Shown piece by piece: positions 1 to 8,007 of a stretch of 33,255 bases of DNA; positions within the stretch are counted from its first letter, which is position 1, and the number at the start of each line of letters is the position of its first letter. Under the pieces are notes generated by a model that was given only the letters and a program-made list of their open reading frames with translations, did not search any database and was not told the origin of the DNA. Both the position numbers and the translations under genes were made by a program. This DNA is from CAZJGG01 sp964545475 (GTDB lineage: Bacteria > Bacillota > Clostridia > Lachnospirales > JAISER01). The stretch spans positions 1 through 33,255 of the forward strand of contig CAZJGG010000033.1 of assembly GCA_964545475.1 (NCBI GenBank). Reading direction: 5' to 3'.

Positions 1-244
1 GCAAATTGTGGGAATATAATCAAAGTTCGATGAAAATTATGTTTTTTATAATTTTCGTCGAACTCACATTAATTTAACGTGAGTTCGACGAAGTCGAAAA
101 GCCGCTTTAGCGGCTTAATTGCGAAGCAATTCTCATGTTATGAGCGACAATTTACGGCGGTTTTTGCCGCAAATTGTGGGAATATAATCAAAGTTCGATG
201 AAAATTATGTTTTTTATAATTTTCTTCGAACTCACATTAATTTA
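1..244. repeat. 168-bp unit of chained hairpins, one and a half copies
   Basis: Positions 1-76 recur at 169-244 with a single visible difference (G/T at 57/225), giving a period of 168 bp. The unit is almost wholly made of consecutive small inverted repeats: 25-40 with 48-63, 60-67 with 79-86, 84-89 with 93-98, 99-105 with 110-116, 117-122 with 126-131, 132-136 with 140-144, and 147-153 with 171-177. The first bases of the window are the right arm of the last hairpin of another, off-window copy, so the array probably extends upstream. It ends just beyond the 3' end of the broken gene at 252-970. No reading frame is supported in it. It may be a structured intergenic repeat family or a non-coding RNA; function unknown. 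Confidence 0.85.
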
Positions 245-251
245 TTCTCAC

Positions 252-970
252 CTATTTATCTCTTTTAATCCTTTCATCTTTAGAATAATCCTTAATCGCA
301 CCAGTATAAGGATTGATTCTTGTTATATAATTAAAATCTTCTCCTACCATATTAATATACCAACATTCACCATATTCGGTTTTAATAGAGCTGTTAATCC
401 AAAATCTGACAGGACCTGTAATTGTTTCTCTTTTGTACCAAAATTTTTTTGATATTTCTACTGCCTCGTCGCTGTCAATCGCCCAGTTTTCTAAATCTAT
501 TGATATTTGGTCTTCAAAAGACATTTGGCCGATCCCGGAAATTTCATGATCTTCAGTACTATAAAAAATATAATAGGTTCGCAGATCCTCTTCTTCCCCT
601 AAAATGTATATGAACTGACCATCACCAATGTGTTTCTCGTCAACACGCATTTCAATGCGATAAAGCAACAATTTATCATTTTTCATACTAGTTTTAATAT
701 GTTCGTCTATGAGCGGAAAAAGTTGTTTGGCTGTTAGTATGTTTTCGTCTATCTTAAGGGCGTGTTGAATATTGATTAAAAAATTTCAAAACGATGTAAA
801 AACGCCCCTAAATCCGGTCGTTTTTACATCTGAAATTTTCCCAATAAGGATTATTCAACACGCCCCTTAATAGGGTAATTTCTAGGTAAAAGCATAATTA
901 TAACCCAAAAAACTAATACTACCGTTGCAATGATGCGAACTATTCTTTTTAAAACCTTATTTTTACCCAC
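252..970 (-). pseudogene. Membrane-anchored hypothetical protein gene, split by a MITE-like insertion
   Basis: The intact 3' part (252 to about 753) and a 5' part starting at GTG 970 lie in different frames on either side of the palindromic element at 758-866. Removing the element plus one TTAA copy (113 bp) joins them into one open frame of 202 codons (201 aa), with the join reading ...NYPIKIDENIL.... The rebuilt protein has a basic N-terminus, one hydrophobic segment (about residues 11-27) and an extracytoplasmic domain. Its end (CWYINMV...INPYTGAIKDY) loosely resembles a PepSY-type fold, which I infer weakly. AAGGA precedes the GTG by 9 nt and a good promoter lies at 1072-1099. As it stands, translation from 970 stops at TAA inside the element after about 39 residues. 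A shorter protein from ATG 686 lacks the membrane anchor. Function unknown. Confidence 0.75.
754..870. mobile_element. 109-bp palindromic MITE-like element with TTAA flanks
   Basis: A near-perfect inverted repeat runs from 758 to 866, flanked by TTAA at 754-757 and 867-870. The ends read GGGCGTGTTGAAT and the complement of GGGGCGTGTTGAAT, differing by one G. The inner arms carry GATGTAAAAACG and CGTTTTTACATC, so the whole element can fold into one long stem. It has no coding capacity. The size, terminal repeats, short target duplication and exact interruption of a reading frame are those of a non-autonomous MITE mobilised in trans. No transposase is present in the window. Confidence 0.8.
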
Positions 971-1071
971 ATCTATCAATCCTTACTCTTGCTTTTTCAA
1001 TTGCTCTATTTGAAAACAGCTTTTAAAAGCTTCAAATGTTTTGAAAAACTCGACTTAATTCTATCCAATTA

Positions 1072-1099
1072 ATTATACTACTCTCCAAGTTTGTGTCAA
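1072..1099 (-). promoter_or_regulatory. Promoter of the interrupted gene
   Basis: On the minus strand TTGACA (1094-1099) and TATAAT (1072-1077) are separated by 16 bp, a perfect match to both sigma-A hexamers. It lies about 100 bp upstream of the GTG start at 970. Confidence 0.7.
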
Positions 1100-1115
1100 A
1101 CTATTTTAAAAATAA

Positions 1116-1158
1116 AAGCACAATAAAAATTGTATAGATAACAATTTTTATTGCGCTT
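1116..1158 (-). terminator. Terminator after the pot-tmk operon
   Basis: Two 18-nt arms (1116-1133 and 1141-1158) pair with one mismatch around a 7-nt loop, and a T-rich tract follows on the minus strand. It lies just downstream of the tmk stop at 1178, so it closes the polyamine operon. Confidence 0.75.
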
Positions 1159-1177
1159 CTATTTAAGTTTACAAAAT

Positions 1178-1837
1178 CTATATCATTCCACTTTGAATGA
1201 GAATATTTAAAACTTTTTCGTGTATTTCTGTTGGCGAAAGCATTTCGCCGTTTTCCATACAATTTATCACTTTCGCATTTTCGTTGTTTTGGGCGTATTG
1301 CAAATATGCCGTTCTAACGTTTTGTATAAGCTCTGTATGCTTTTCGTAAACGTCTGCTTCTTTGCCCACGTATTTGCGGAAGCCTTTTTTAGATACATTT
1401 TCTTGGCTTGTTAAGTGGTCAACGTCCAATAAAATATAAATGTCTGGAGTAGGCAGCCCAAGTACTTCATGTTCAAGCCGCAAAACCCATTTTAACATTT
1501 TTTCGGGGTTTTGCGCTCGTAAGCTTTGATATATTGCATTTGAAAGAGTATACCGATTTAATATGAGATAATCAGTATTATCAAAATTAAAATTTTTAAT
1601 AGTATTCCATCTGTCCATGGCGTACCATAAAGCCATGCTTTTTGAATCTACAACATCGGCACGGACATTGGATTTACCCGAAAGCATATAACCTATTTCT
1701 TTGCCGAAAAATGAATCGTATTGGGGAAAAGATGCGGCACTGCACCTTTTTTCCATAGCAGCTAACTTTTGAGTAAGCAGGTTGTATTGTGTACCTTTAC
1801 CTGCACCGTCACAGCCTTCAATTGCTATAATTTTCAA
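1178..1837 (-). CDS. tmk: Thymidylate kinase-like nucleotide kinase
   Basis: This is a 219-aa P-loop kinase expected to phosphorylate dTMP to dTDP using ATP in the cytoplasm. The Walker A motif GCDGAGKGTQ lies at residues 8-17. FPQYDS, a DRW motif and a late DVYEKH segment match the longer Firmicute dTMP-kinase-like branch. The usual DRY motif is NRYTLSN here, an Asp to Asn change, so whether dTMP is the true substrate is less certain. The start is supported by GGGAGG upstream. It begins 17 bp after potD and is followed by a terminator, so it is co-transcribed with the polyamine transporter, an unusual partnership. The kinase family call is firm; the exact nucleotide specificity is inferred. 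Confidence 0.8.
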   Translation of the reverse strand: MKIIAIEGCDGAGKGTQYNLLTQKLAAMEKRCSAASFPQYDSFFGKEIGYMLSGKSNVRADVVDSKSMALWYAMDRWNTIKNFNFDNTDYLILNRYTLSNAIYQSLRAQNPEKMLKWVLRLEHEVLGLPTPDIYILLDVDHLTSQENVSKKGFRKYVGKEADVYEKHTELIQNVRTAYLQYAQNNENAKVINCMENGEMLSPTEIHEKVLNILIQSGMI

Positions 1838-1854
1838 AGGTTACCTCCCTAATA

Positions 1855-2910
1855 TCAATTACTTACTAATATCTCTGTCCAAACACGGTCATATTCTTTT
1901 ACCATTTCACCTAAATCTAAATGCACTTCACATTTTTCAAAAATCTCATCGCTTGGCCAGTAAACCGGGTCGGTTTTCTTTTCTTCTGGTAACATTTCAT
2001 ATGCCGCTTCATTAACTGTTGAATAACCGATATATTCAGTGTTTCTCAAAGCAACGTCCGGGTCACAAAGGAAATCTATAAATTCATAAGCGCCTTCAAT
2101 GTTTTGCGCTCCTTTTGGAATGGCGATTGAATCATACCATGCGTTACTTCCGCTGTTTGGTACAGAATAAGCAAGGTCTGGGTTTTGCTCAATACAGTAT
2201 ACTGCATCTCCGGAATAAACAACTGCTAAAGCACCTTCTCCGCCAATCATTTTATCTTTTACAAGGTCCCCTACGTTTGCTTGTACAAGAGGCTTTTGTG
2301 CGATTAATGTTTCTTTCGCTTCCTCAAGTTCAGCTATATCTTTTGTGTTAAGAGAATACCCAAGTCTTTTAAGAGCAACTGAAAGGGAGTCTCTAACGCT
2401 GTCGTACATAAAAATTTGTTGTTTATATTTTTCGTTCCATAAAATGTCAAAGCTGTCTACAACGTCGTCAACCATTGTTGTGTTGTATAAAATACCTAAC
2501 GTTCCCCACATGTAAGGAACAGAATATTTGCCGTCTGGGTCATATGGCAAATTGAAAAAACGGTCATGTATATTTTCAATGTTTGGGATTTTTGAATAAT
2601 CAATTTCTTCAAGCATATCCTCTATAATCATTTTTTCAATCATATAGTCAGATGGTACTATAATATCGTAATTTGTTCCGCCGTTTTTAATTTTTGTGTA
2701 TAAAACCTCGTTGGAGGGGAATGTATCGTAAATAACAGTAATACCTGTTTTTTCTTCAAATTCCGCTAATAGATCTTCGTCTATATAGTCCCCCCAGTTA
2801 TAAACTGAAATGATCTTTTTTTCAGCCCCAGCACCGCTTTCTGCTTTACTGCACCCTGTTCCTGCAAGCATTAATACGGCAGATAAAATAATTGCTAACT
2901 TTTTTTTCAA
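1855..2910 (-). CDS. potD: Spermidine/putrescine ABC transporter substrate-binding lipoprotein
   Basis: A 351-aa extracellular binding protein of the PotD/PotF family that captures polyamines and delivers them to the PotBC permease. It has a lipoprotein signal peptide with lipobox LAGTGC and the lipidated Cys at residue 20, as expected in a Gram-positive. The mature part begins with the family pattern VYNWGDYIDEDLL and contains the conserved TFPSNEVLYTK and YDIIVPSDYM segments. Length matches the family. It follows potC by only 2 bp and completes the order potABCD. Polyamine specificity is inferred from family and operon, since ligand residues cannot be ranked by eye. Confidence 0.92.
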   Translation of the reverse strand: MKKKLAIILSAVLMLAGTGCSKAESGAGAEKKIISVYNWGDYIDEDLLAEFEEKTGITVIYDTFPSNEVLYTKIKNGGTNYDIIVPSDYMIEKMIIEDMLEEIDYSKIPNIENIHDRFFNLPYDPDGKYSVPYMWGTLGILYNTTMVDDVVDSFDILWNEKYKQQIFMYDSVRDSLSVALKRLGYSLNTKDIAELEEAKETLIAQKPLVQANVGDLVKDKMIGGEGALAVVYSGDAVYCIEQNPDLAYSVPNSGSNAWYDSIAIPKGAQNIEGAYEFIDFLCDPDVALRNTEYIGYSTVNEAAYEMLPEEKKTDPVYWPSDEIFEKCEVHLDLGEMVKEYDRVWTEILVSN

Positions 2911-2912
2911 CT

Positions 2913-3719
2913 TTATTCCTCCTTAATAAATTTTTGTGGGTCTCCGCTTTTGTCCATTTTGTTTACTAAATATAACATTAGTAAAACACATAAAAACATA
3001 ATTGTGGAAAGAGCATTAATTTTTGGGTTTATGCCTCGCCTTGCCATTGAATAAATTAATATGGATAAGTTACTTACGCCTTTACCTGTTGTAAAGAAAC
3101 TTATAACAAAATCGTCTATGGAAAGTGTAAATGCAAGCAATGCCCCGGATATTATACCGGGGAAAATTTCCGGTATAATAACTCTTGTAAAGGCAAAAAA
3201 AGGCGTCGCCCCCAAATCAAGAGCGGCTTCATACAGGTTGTTATCCATACGCCTTAACCGAGGTAAAACAGAAAGTATTACATAAGGTATATTAAAGGCT
3301 ATATGGGAAAGCAATAAGGTTGTAAAACCTAAGCTCCCTGCTTTTAAAATGCTGAAAAAGAAAATATATAAAATCATTAATGCAACGCCTGTAACAATGT
3401 CCGGGTTTAGTATTGGCAAATTTGTTATATTTAAAATTACCGTTTTTGAAACCTTGTTCATTGAGTCTATGCCAACAGCCGCAATTGTCCCGATTATTGT
3501 TGCAATAACGGCAGATAGCAGAGCAATAATAACAGTATAATAAAGGGCTCGCATTATGTTTGGGTCTTTAAACAGCTCTTTGTACCATTTTAACGAAAAA
3601 CCTGTCCAATTGCTTCTTGACTTAGATTCGTTAAAGGACAAAACAATTAAAACTGCTATAGGAGCGTAAAGAAAAAGGAAAACAACCGTAAGATAAGTTC
3701 TTTTAAGCAAATTTATCAA
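2913..3719 (-). CDS. potC: Spermidine/putrescine ABC transporter permease PotC
   Basis: A 268-aa inner-membrane permease subunit with about six hydrophobic segments. The cytoplasmic EAA loop reads EAALDLGATPFFAF followed by a Pro-Gly pair (residues around 165-190), which is the docking site for the PotA ATPase. It overlaps the end of potB by 4 bp and precedes potD by 2 bp, so translation is coupled. With PotB it forms the transmembrane channel. The length and the FNESKSRSNWTGFS segment after the first helix are typical of PotC. Confidence 0.92.
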   Translation of the reverse strand: MINLLKRTYLTVVFLFLYAPIAVLIVLSFNESKSRSNWTGFSLKWYKELFKDPNIMRALYYTVIIALLSAVIATIIGTIAAVGIDSMNKVSKTVILNITNLPILNPDIVTGVALMILYIFFFSILKAGSLGFTTLLLSHIAFNIPYVILSVLPRLRRMDNNLYEAALDLGATPFFAFTRVIIPEIFPGIISGALLAFTLSIDDFVISFFTTGKGVSNLSILIYSMARRGINPKINALSTIMFLCVLLMLYLVNKMDKSGDPQKFIKEE

Positions 3720-4540
3720 AACAGCCCGCCTCCTTCGCTCTCTTGGTCAACAACGTTAAAAAACGCCATAGACACTAATATTATAACCATTAAAACAACA
3801 GAAAGCGCCGAACCGAAATGCCAGTCCCCTACACGTAAAAACTGTTGCTCTATAAGACTGCCGATAAGAAGCTCTTTGCCTCCTCCAAGCAAGTTGGGAA
3901 TAACAAATGTTGTTACAGATGGCATAAACACCATTGTTACCCCGGAAAGAACCCCGGGAATGCTAAGAGGCAAAACAATACGCAAAAAAATACTTAATCT
4001 GTTTGCCCCTAAATCCTGGGCCGCTTCTAAAATGGAATTATCCATTTTTTTAAGCACTGTATAAATGGGCAGAATCATAAACGGCAAAAAGTTGTAAACC
4101 ATACCTAATATAACCGCTTCCGGCGTGTATAAAAGATTAAGTTTAGGCAGCCCCATTGCCGCTATTATTGTGTTTATAAGCCCGTTTTGCTCTAAAATCG
4201 TAAGCCATGAGTATGTTCTTAATAAAAAGTTCATCCACATGGGCACTAAAAAGAAAAACAAAAGAGTGGATTTATTACCCCGTTTATTTTTTGCCATTAT
4301 GTAGGCTGTAGGGTATCCAAGCAAAAAGCATATAAGCGTTGCAAAAAACGCAAGAAGCACAGAGCGCCACATTACGTTTACATAAATTGGCTCAAAAGCC
4401 CGTTTAAATTGGTTTAAGGTAAAAATTACTGTTCCGTCGTCGTTTGTTTGAGTAAATGCATAATACAAAATTAAAAACAGCGGAATAACAATGAAAATTA
4501 TCGCCCAAACCACATATGGATAAGCGGCGTATTTTTTCAT
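3716..4540 (-). CDS. potB: Spermidine/putrescine ABC transporter permease PotB
   Basis: A 274-aa multi-spanning permease subunit. The EAA loop (EAAQDLGANRLSIFLRIVLP) is clear, and the protein carries the usual PotB features: a long first periplasmic loop with an ALNQF-like segment (here TLNQFKRAFEP) and the WMNFLLRTYSW region. Its start overlaps the potA stop by 4 bp and its stop overlaps the potC start, indicating tight translational coupling. It partners PotC and PotA. Confidence 0.92.
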   Translation of the reverse strand: MKKYAAYPYVVWAIIFIVIPLFLILYYAFTQTNDDGTVIFTLNQFKRAFEPIYVNVMWRSVLLAFFATLICFLLGYPTAYIMAKNKRGNKSTLLFFFLVPMWMNFLLRTYSWLTILEQNGLINTIIAAMGLPKLNLLYTPEAVILGMVYNFLPFMILPIYTVLKKMDNSILEAAQDLGANRLSIFLRIVLPLSIPGVLSGVTMVFMPSVTTFVIPNLLGGGKELLIGSLIEQQFLRVGDWHFGSALSVVLMVIILVSMAFFNVVDQESEGGGLF

Positions 4541-5583
4541 TCGACCACCGCCTTTTTCATAATGTGGATTAAATCCGGCTCAACCTCGATTCCCACTGTT
4601 TGCCCCACAGGCGACATTACCGTGGAGTGGACTTTCCATATTATCCCGTGGGCGTCTATAAGCATTTCGTAGTGAACCCCTTTAAACGTTACATGCTTAA
4701 CAACACCTTTAATTTGTGCATCTTCTTCCAAAATAAGGTCTATATCTTCCGGTCTTATTACAACGTCTACAGGCTCGTTTAAATCAAAGCCTTTGTCAAC
4801 ACAGTCGAAAGTACCTCCGGCGAATTTTACTAAATAATCTTTTACCATAACCCCATCTACAATATTGCTTTCGCCTATAAAATCCGCAACAAAAGCATTT
4901 TTAGGCTCGTTATAAATGTCTTCCGGCGTGCCGATTTGCTGTAAAACGCCGTTATGCATAACTGCAATGGCATCAGACATTGTAAGAGCTTCTTCCTGGT
5001 CGTGAGTAACGTAAACGAAAGTTATACCAAGCTTTTTTTGCATATTTTTAAGCTCAAGCTGCATATCCTGCCTTAACTTAAGGTCCAGTGCGCCTAAAGG
5101 CTCGTCTAAAAGCAAAACCTCTGGCTCATTAACAAGCGCCCTGGCGATAGCAATCCTTTGCTGCTGACCACCGGAAAGGCTTGTTATAGCCCTTTTTTCA
5201 AAACCTTTTAAGTTAACAAGTTTAAGTATGGACTCTATTTTTTCTTTTATTTCCTTTTCAGGAGTTTTTTTAATTCTAAGCCCGAAGGCAATGTTTTCAA
5301 AAACGTTCATATGCGGAAAAAGCGCATATTTTTGAAAAACTGTATTAACACGCCTTTTGTTAGGCGGAATATCCAAAGCACTTTTACCGTCAAAATGAAT
5401 GTCCCCGGATGTTGGGCTTTCAAAGCCACCTATTATCCGAAGGGTTGTAGTTTTTCCGCATCCACTCGGGCCTAAAAGCGTTACAAATTCATTTTTTCTA
5501 ATAAATAAGTTAAGGTCTTTTAAAACTGTTGTATTTCCGTAGTTTTTGCAAATGCCCTTCATTTCGATAAGACGATTGCTCAA
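4537..5583 (-). CDS. potA: Spermidine/putrescine ABC transporter ATP-binding protein
   Basis: The ATPase that powers polyamine import. I start it at TTG 5583, giving 348 aa, because GGGGGAGG lies 6-7 nt upstream. The longer frame from ATG 5691 would overlap the upstream regulator and adds 36 non-conserved residues. Visible motifs are Walker A GPSGCGKTT (about residues 38-46), the signature LSGGQQQR, Walker B VLLLDEP and the switch His in VTHDQEEA. A C-terminal TOBE domain follows (IRPEDI...GVVKHVTFKGVHYEM). It is the first transporter gene after the XRE-cupin regulator, with the order potABCD. Confidence 0.93.
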   Translation of the reverse strand: MSNRLIEMKGICKNYGNTTVLKDLNLFIRKNEFVTLLGPSGCGKTTTLRIIGGFESPTSGDIHFDGKSALDIPPNKRRVNTVFQKYALFPHMNVFENIAFGLRIKKTPEKEIKEKIESILKLVNLKGFEKRAITSLSGGQQQRIAIARALVNEPEVLLLDEPLGALDLKLRQDMQLELKNMQKKLGITFVYVTHDQEEALTMSDAIAVMHNGVLQQIGTPEDIYNEPKNAFVADFIGESNIVDGVMVKDYLVKFAGGTFDCVDKGFDLNEPVDVVIRPEDIDLILEEDAQIKGVVKHVTFKGVHYEMLIDAHGIIWKVHSTVMSPVGQTVGIEVEPDLIHIMKKAVVE

Positions 5584-5614
5584 AATAAAACCTCCCCCTT
5601 CAAATATTAAGAGT

Positions 5615-6154
5615 TTAAAACCTAGGTGGAGTACACACCCATAATAAAACAGCAGTGTTTTGTGAATTATTTTCAATAAAATGGGGAGCATAAGCCTTAT
5701 AATAAAAGCTTTCCCCTTTTTTTGCCTTAAAATTAAGTTCCCCCAAATTTACCGTAACCGTGCCTTTTAGAACGTATCCAAAAAGCTCGCCTTCGTGGGG
5801 GTTGTATACGCTGGATTTTCCGCCCTGTTTAATTTTCATAAGGATGGGTTCCATCATGTTTTTTTGGGCATTAGGAATAAGCCAGCTTATTGTATGCCCT
5901 AAATCATTATTTTCCTGTAAAAAAACATCATCTTTATGGAAGATAACTTTGCTGTCGTTTGTTTCGTTAAAAAAGTCTTTCAAATTTGTTCCGAGACATT
6001 CTAAAATGTCTATAAGGGTTGCAATGGACGGGGAGGTTAAATCTCTTTCAAGCTGGGAAATAAAGCCCTTTGTAAGCTCTGACCGGTTTGCAAGCTCTTC
6101 TTGGGTAAGCCCGATTCCAACACGCAGCCTTCTGATTTTTTCACCAATATTCAT
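5615..6154 (-). CDS. XRE-family regulator with C-terminal cupin domain
   Basis: A 179-aa one-component regulator. Residues about 5-60 form an XRE helix-turn-helix (LTQEELANRSELTKGFISQL), and residues about 110-176 form a small cupin barrel (YNPHEGELFGYVLKGTVTV, with a late His in YAPHFIEN). This architecture is that of PuuR-like regulators, in which the cupin senses a small ligand. Its position directly upstream of potABCD suggests that it senses polyamines and controls their uptake. A G-rich ribosome site precedes ATG 6154. The ligand is inferred from context only. Confidence 0.88.
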   Translation of the reverse strand: MNIGEKIRRLRVGIGLTQEELANRSELTKGFISQLERDLTSPSIATLIDILECLGTNLKDFFNETNDSKVIFHKDDVFLQENNDLGHTISWLIPNAQKNMMEPILMKIKQGGKSSVYNPHEGELFGYVLKGTVTVNLGELNFKAKKGESFYYKAYAPHFIENNSQNTAVLLWVCTPPRF

Positions 6155-6232
6155 AAACGCCCCCCCCTTTTTTTTAACTATTGTAAAACATATACTAAAC
6201 TTTTTGTTTAAAAAAACTAAACATGCAAAGCT

Positions 6233-6261
6233 ATTTAAACATAAAAATTATTCTGTGTCAA
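6233..6261 (-). promoter_or_regulatory. Promoter of the regulator-pot operon
   Basis: On the minus strand TTGACA (6256-6261) and TTAAAT (6233-6238) are 17 bp apart. Between this promoter and the gene, GTTTAGT occurs twice (around 6196-6226), possible operator half-sites for the XRE regulator. The -35 is perfect but the -10 is weak. Confidence 0.5.
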
Positions 6262-6275
6262 GATAATTTTTTATG

Positions 6276-6281
6276 TATAAT
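6276..6281 (+). promoter_or_regulatory. -10 box for the prsW-like gene
   Basis: TATAAT stands about 70 bp upstream of the PrsW-like start and faces away from the pot promoter. No good -35 is visible at 16-18 bp, and the regions of the two divergent promoters overlap. Confidence 0.35.
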
Positions 6282-6348
6282 AGTCTGACAAAATGTAGTA
6301 GAATCATACGACAATTCATTTTAAAATACTTATACAATGGAGAAAATT

Positions 6349-7032
6349 ATGGCAGAACTTACAGCAGTTGCGATTGCGCCTGTTTTAATATGCGCAATAT
6401 ATATTTTTATTAGAGATAAATATGAAAAAGAGCCTATAAGACTTTTAATTTTAGGGGTTTTATTTGGAGCTTTAATGACTGTTCCAATAATTCACACAGA
6501 AAACTTTGTAACCCTTTATGTGCCAAACAGAGGTTTTTTTGCTGAAATATTTTTTTTAACATTTATTGTTGCAGCATTAGTTGAGGAATTTTACAAATTT
6601 ATTGTTTTGTTTTTTTTGGTTTGGAGAAACCACAACTTTAATGAACGTTTTGATGGAATTGTTTATGGCGCGTTTATATCTCTTGGTTTTGCTGGGCTTG
6701 AGAATATAATGTATGTGTTTAACCCTACTTTGGGTGGTTTATCCACTGGTTTTTCAAGAGCTATATTTTCAGTTCCCGGTCATGCAATTTTTGGCATAAC
6801 AATGGGTTATTATTTTTCTATGATAAAATTTGAGCCTGAGAAAAAAGCATTATACACATTTCTTTCATTTTTTGTACCTTGGTTTTTGCATGGGACATAT
6901 AATTTCATATTAATGTCTGAAATCCCTTATATGATGATTGTTTTCGTCGGATTTGTTGGTTTGTTATGGATTCTTGGCTTTAGAAAAATGAAAAAGCATA
7001 TTGAAAGGTCTCCATTTAAGGTTAGAGTGTAA
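6349..7032 (+). CDS. PrsW-family intramembrane metalloprotease
   Basis: A 227-aa integral membrane protein. I choose ATG 6349 because GGAG lies 6 nt upstream; the in-frame ATG at 6337 overlaps that site. The family's conserved residues are visible in order: RDKYEKEP after the first helix, the EE pair in ALVEEFYKF, GFAGLENIMY, the His in VPGHAIFGITMGYY and the His in WFLHGTYNF. In Bacillus subtilis PrsW starts cleavage of an anti-sigma factor; the substrate here is unknown and no anti-sigma gene is adjacent. About seven or eight membrane segments are expected. It is transcribed divergently from the pot operon and is probably monocistronic. Confidence 0.87.
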   Translation: MAELTAVAIAPVLICAIYIFIRDKYEKEPIRLLILGVLFGALMTVPIIHTENFVTLYVPNRGFFAEIFFLTFIVAALVEEFYKFIVLFFLVWRNHNFNERFDGIVYGAFISLGFAGLENIMYVFNPTLGGLSTGFSRAIFSVPGHAIFGITMGYYFSMIKFEPEKKALYTFLSFFVPWFLHGTYNFILMSEIPYMMIVFVGFVGLLWILGFRKMKKHIERSPFKVRV

Positions 7033-7111
7033 ACGATTATACTTTTTAGCTATACAGAATCGGCGCAGTAAATATTTATTGTAGAATCGGGCAAAATATT
7101 TTAAATCCATA

Positions 7112-7140
7112 TTGAATTAATTGTGTAAAAGCGTTATAAT
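7112..7140 (+). promoter_or_regulatory. Promoter for the NUDIX gene pair
   Basis: TTGAAT (7112-7117) and TATAAT (7135-7140) are separated by 17 bp. The transcript would begin near 7147 and includes a small leader hairpin (GGTTTTAT...ATAAAACC, about 7152-7173) before the ribosome site GGAGG. Confidence 0.6.
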
Positions 7141-7209
7141 TGGATTAGAGCGGTTTTATACGAAGATAAAACCAGGCGTTAAGACATATAGGGTATCGGA
7201 GGAATTGAT

Positions 7210-7695
7210 GTGAGTAATGCTATAAGTTGCGGAGGTGTTGTAATCCATAAAAGTAAAGTGCTTCTGCTTTACAAAAACCAGAACGGGCGGTATTTAGGCT
7301 GGGTTATGCCAAAGGGCACAATAGAAGAAGGCGAAACATTTAAGCAGACTGCTTTAAGAGAAGTTAAAGAGGAGACAGGCGTGTCTGCTAAAATTGTTAA
7401 ATTTATTGGAAAAACCCAGTACAATTTTATGAGCAGCCAAGACGTTGTAAATAAAACGGTCTATTGGTATTTAATGACGACTGATTCATTTTTTTGCCGC
7501 CCTCAAACCGAGGAATATTTTGCGGATGCAGGTTATTATAAACAGCATGAAGCATACCATATGCTTAAATTTCATGACGAAAAACAAATTATGAAAAAAG
7601 CTTATATGGAATACAACAACTTACGAAAATCAAAAGAGCTTGAAAATAATAATACAATATTATTTAAAAAGAAAAAGGAGTGTTACTATTTATGA
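7210..7695 (+). CDS. NUDIX hydrolase
   Basis: A 161-aa hydrolase of nucleoside diphosphates linked to another moiety. The NUDIX box is complete: the Gly of PKGTIEEGE, then REVKEETGV, fitting GX5EX7REUXEEXGU at about residues 36-60. It begins with GTG 7210, preceded by GGAGG at 7 nt. A Lys-rich tail at the C-terminus runs into the ribosome site of the next gene, so the two are coupled. The substrate cannot be told from sequence; short NUDIX proteins of this kind include house-cleaning and mRNA-decapping types. Confidence 0.88.
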   Translation: MSNAISCGGVVIHKSKVLLLYKNQNGRYLGWVMPKGTIEEGETFKQTALREVKEETGVSAKIVKFIGKTQYNFMSSQDVVNKTVYWYLMTTDSFFCRPQTEEYFADAGYYKQHEAYHMLKFHDEKQIMKKAYMEYNNLRKSKELENNNTILFKKKKECYYL

Positions 7696-7994
7696 GAAGA
7701 GTAATGGGCATTGGAAGTAATTCCACCCTTGACGACTTAAAGTACTATCTTGCCAAAGTTCGAGCAAAAGAAGAAGTTAACACAGTTACTGTTATTGTAA
7801 TTTGCTGTGTGCTTGCTGCAATAACAATTGTTGCGTTAACACTTATAATTTCTAAGCTTAAATGCATGAACGATTGCGACTGCTACGACGATTATGAGGA
7901 TTATGACGACGATTTTTATTTTGAAGAAGATGACGAGGACGACCAATGCTGTTGCGGCAAAAATATTGCCACAGACAGCGATTTTGAAGCATAA
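7692..7994 (+). CDS. Small membrane protein with acidic Cys-rich tail
   Basis: A 100-aa protein, starting at ATG 7692 with AAGGAG 11 nt upstream; the in-frame GTG at 7680 sits on the ribosome site and is unlikely. It has a short N-terminal cytoplasmic stretch, one hydrophobic segment (about residues 35-57), then a tail made of Asp, Glu, Tyr and Cys (CMNDCDCYDDYEDY...) ending near a CCC triplet. The Asp/Cys tail could bind metal ions, which is an inference from composition. It overlaps the end of the NUDIX gene by 4 bp and is followed by a terminator. I do not recognise the family. Confidence 0.65.
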   Translation: MRRVMGIGSNSTLDDLKYYLAKVRAKEEVNTVTVIVICCVLAAITIVALTLIISKLKCMNDCDCYDDYEDYDDDFYFEEDDEDDQCCCGKNIATDSDFEA

Positions 7995-8007
7995 TTTTTT
8001 CGTATAA

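Noticed and set aside
1..244. CRISPR array
   Set aside because: The repeat period is 168 bp with only one full unit, the unit is itself a chain of hairpins, and no spacer pattern or cas gene is present.
174..613. Plus-strand frames over the broken gene at the left end
   Set aside because: They are antisense shadows with no ribosome site and low-complexity Phe/Ile-rich translation.
5584..5691. N-terminal extension of PotA to ATG 5691
   Set aside because: It overlaps the upstream regulator by 77 bp, lacks a ribosome site and adds residues not seen in the family; TTG 5583 has an excellent site.
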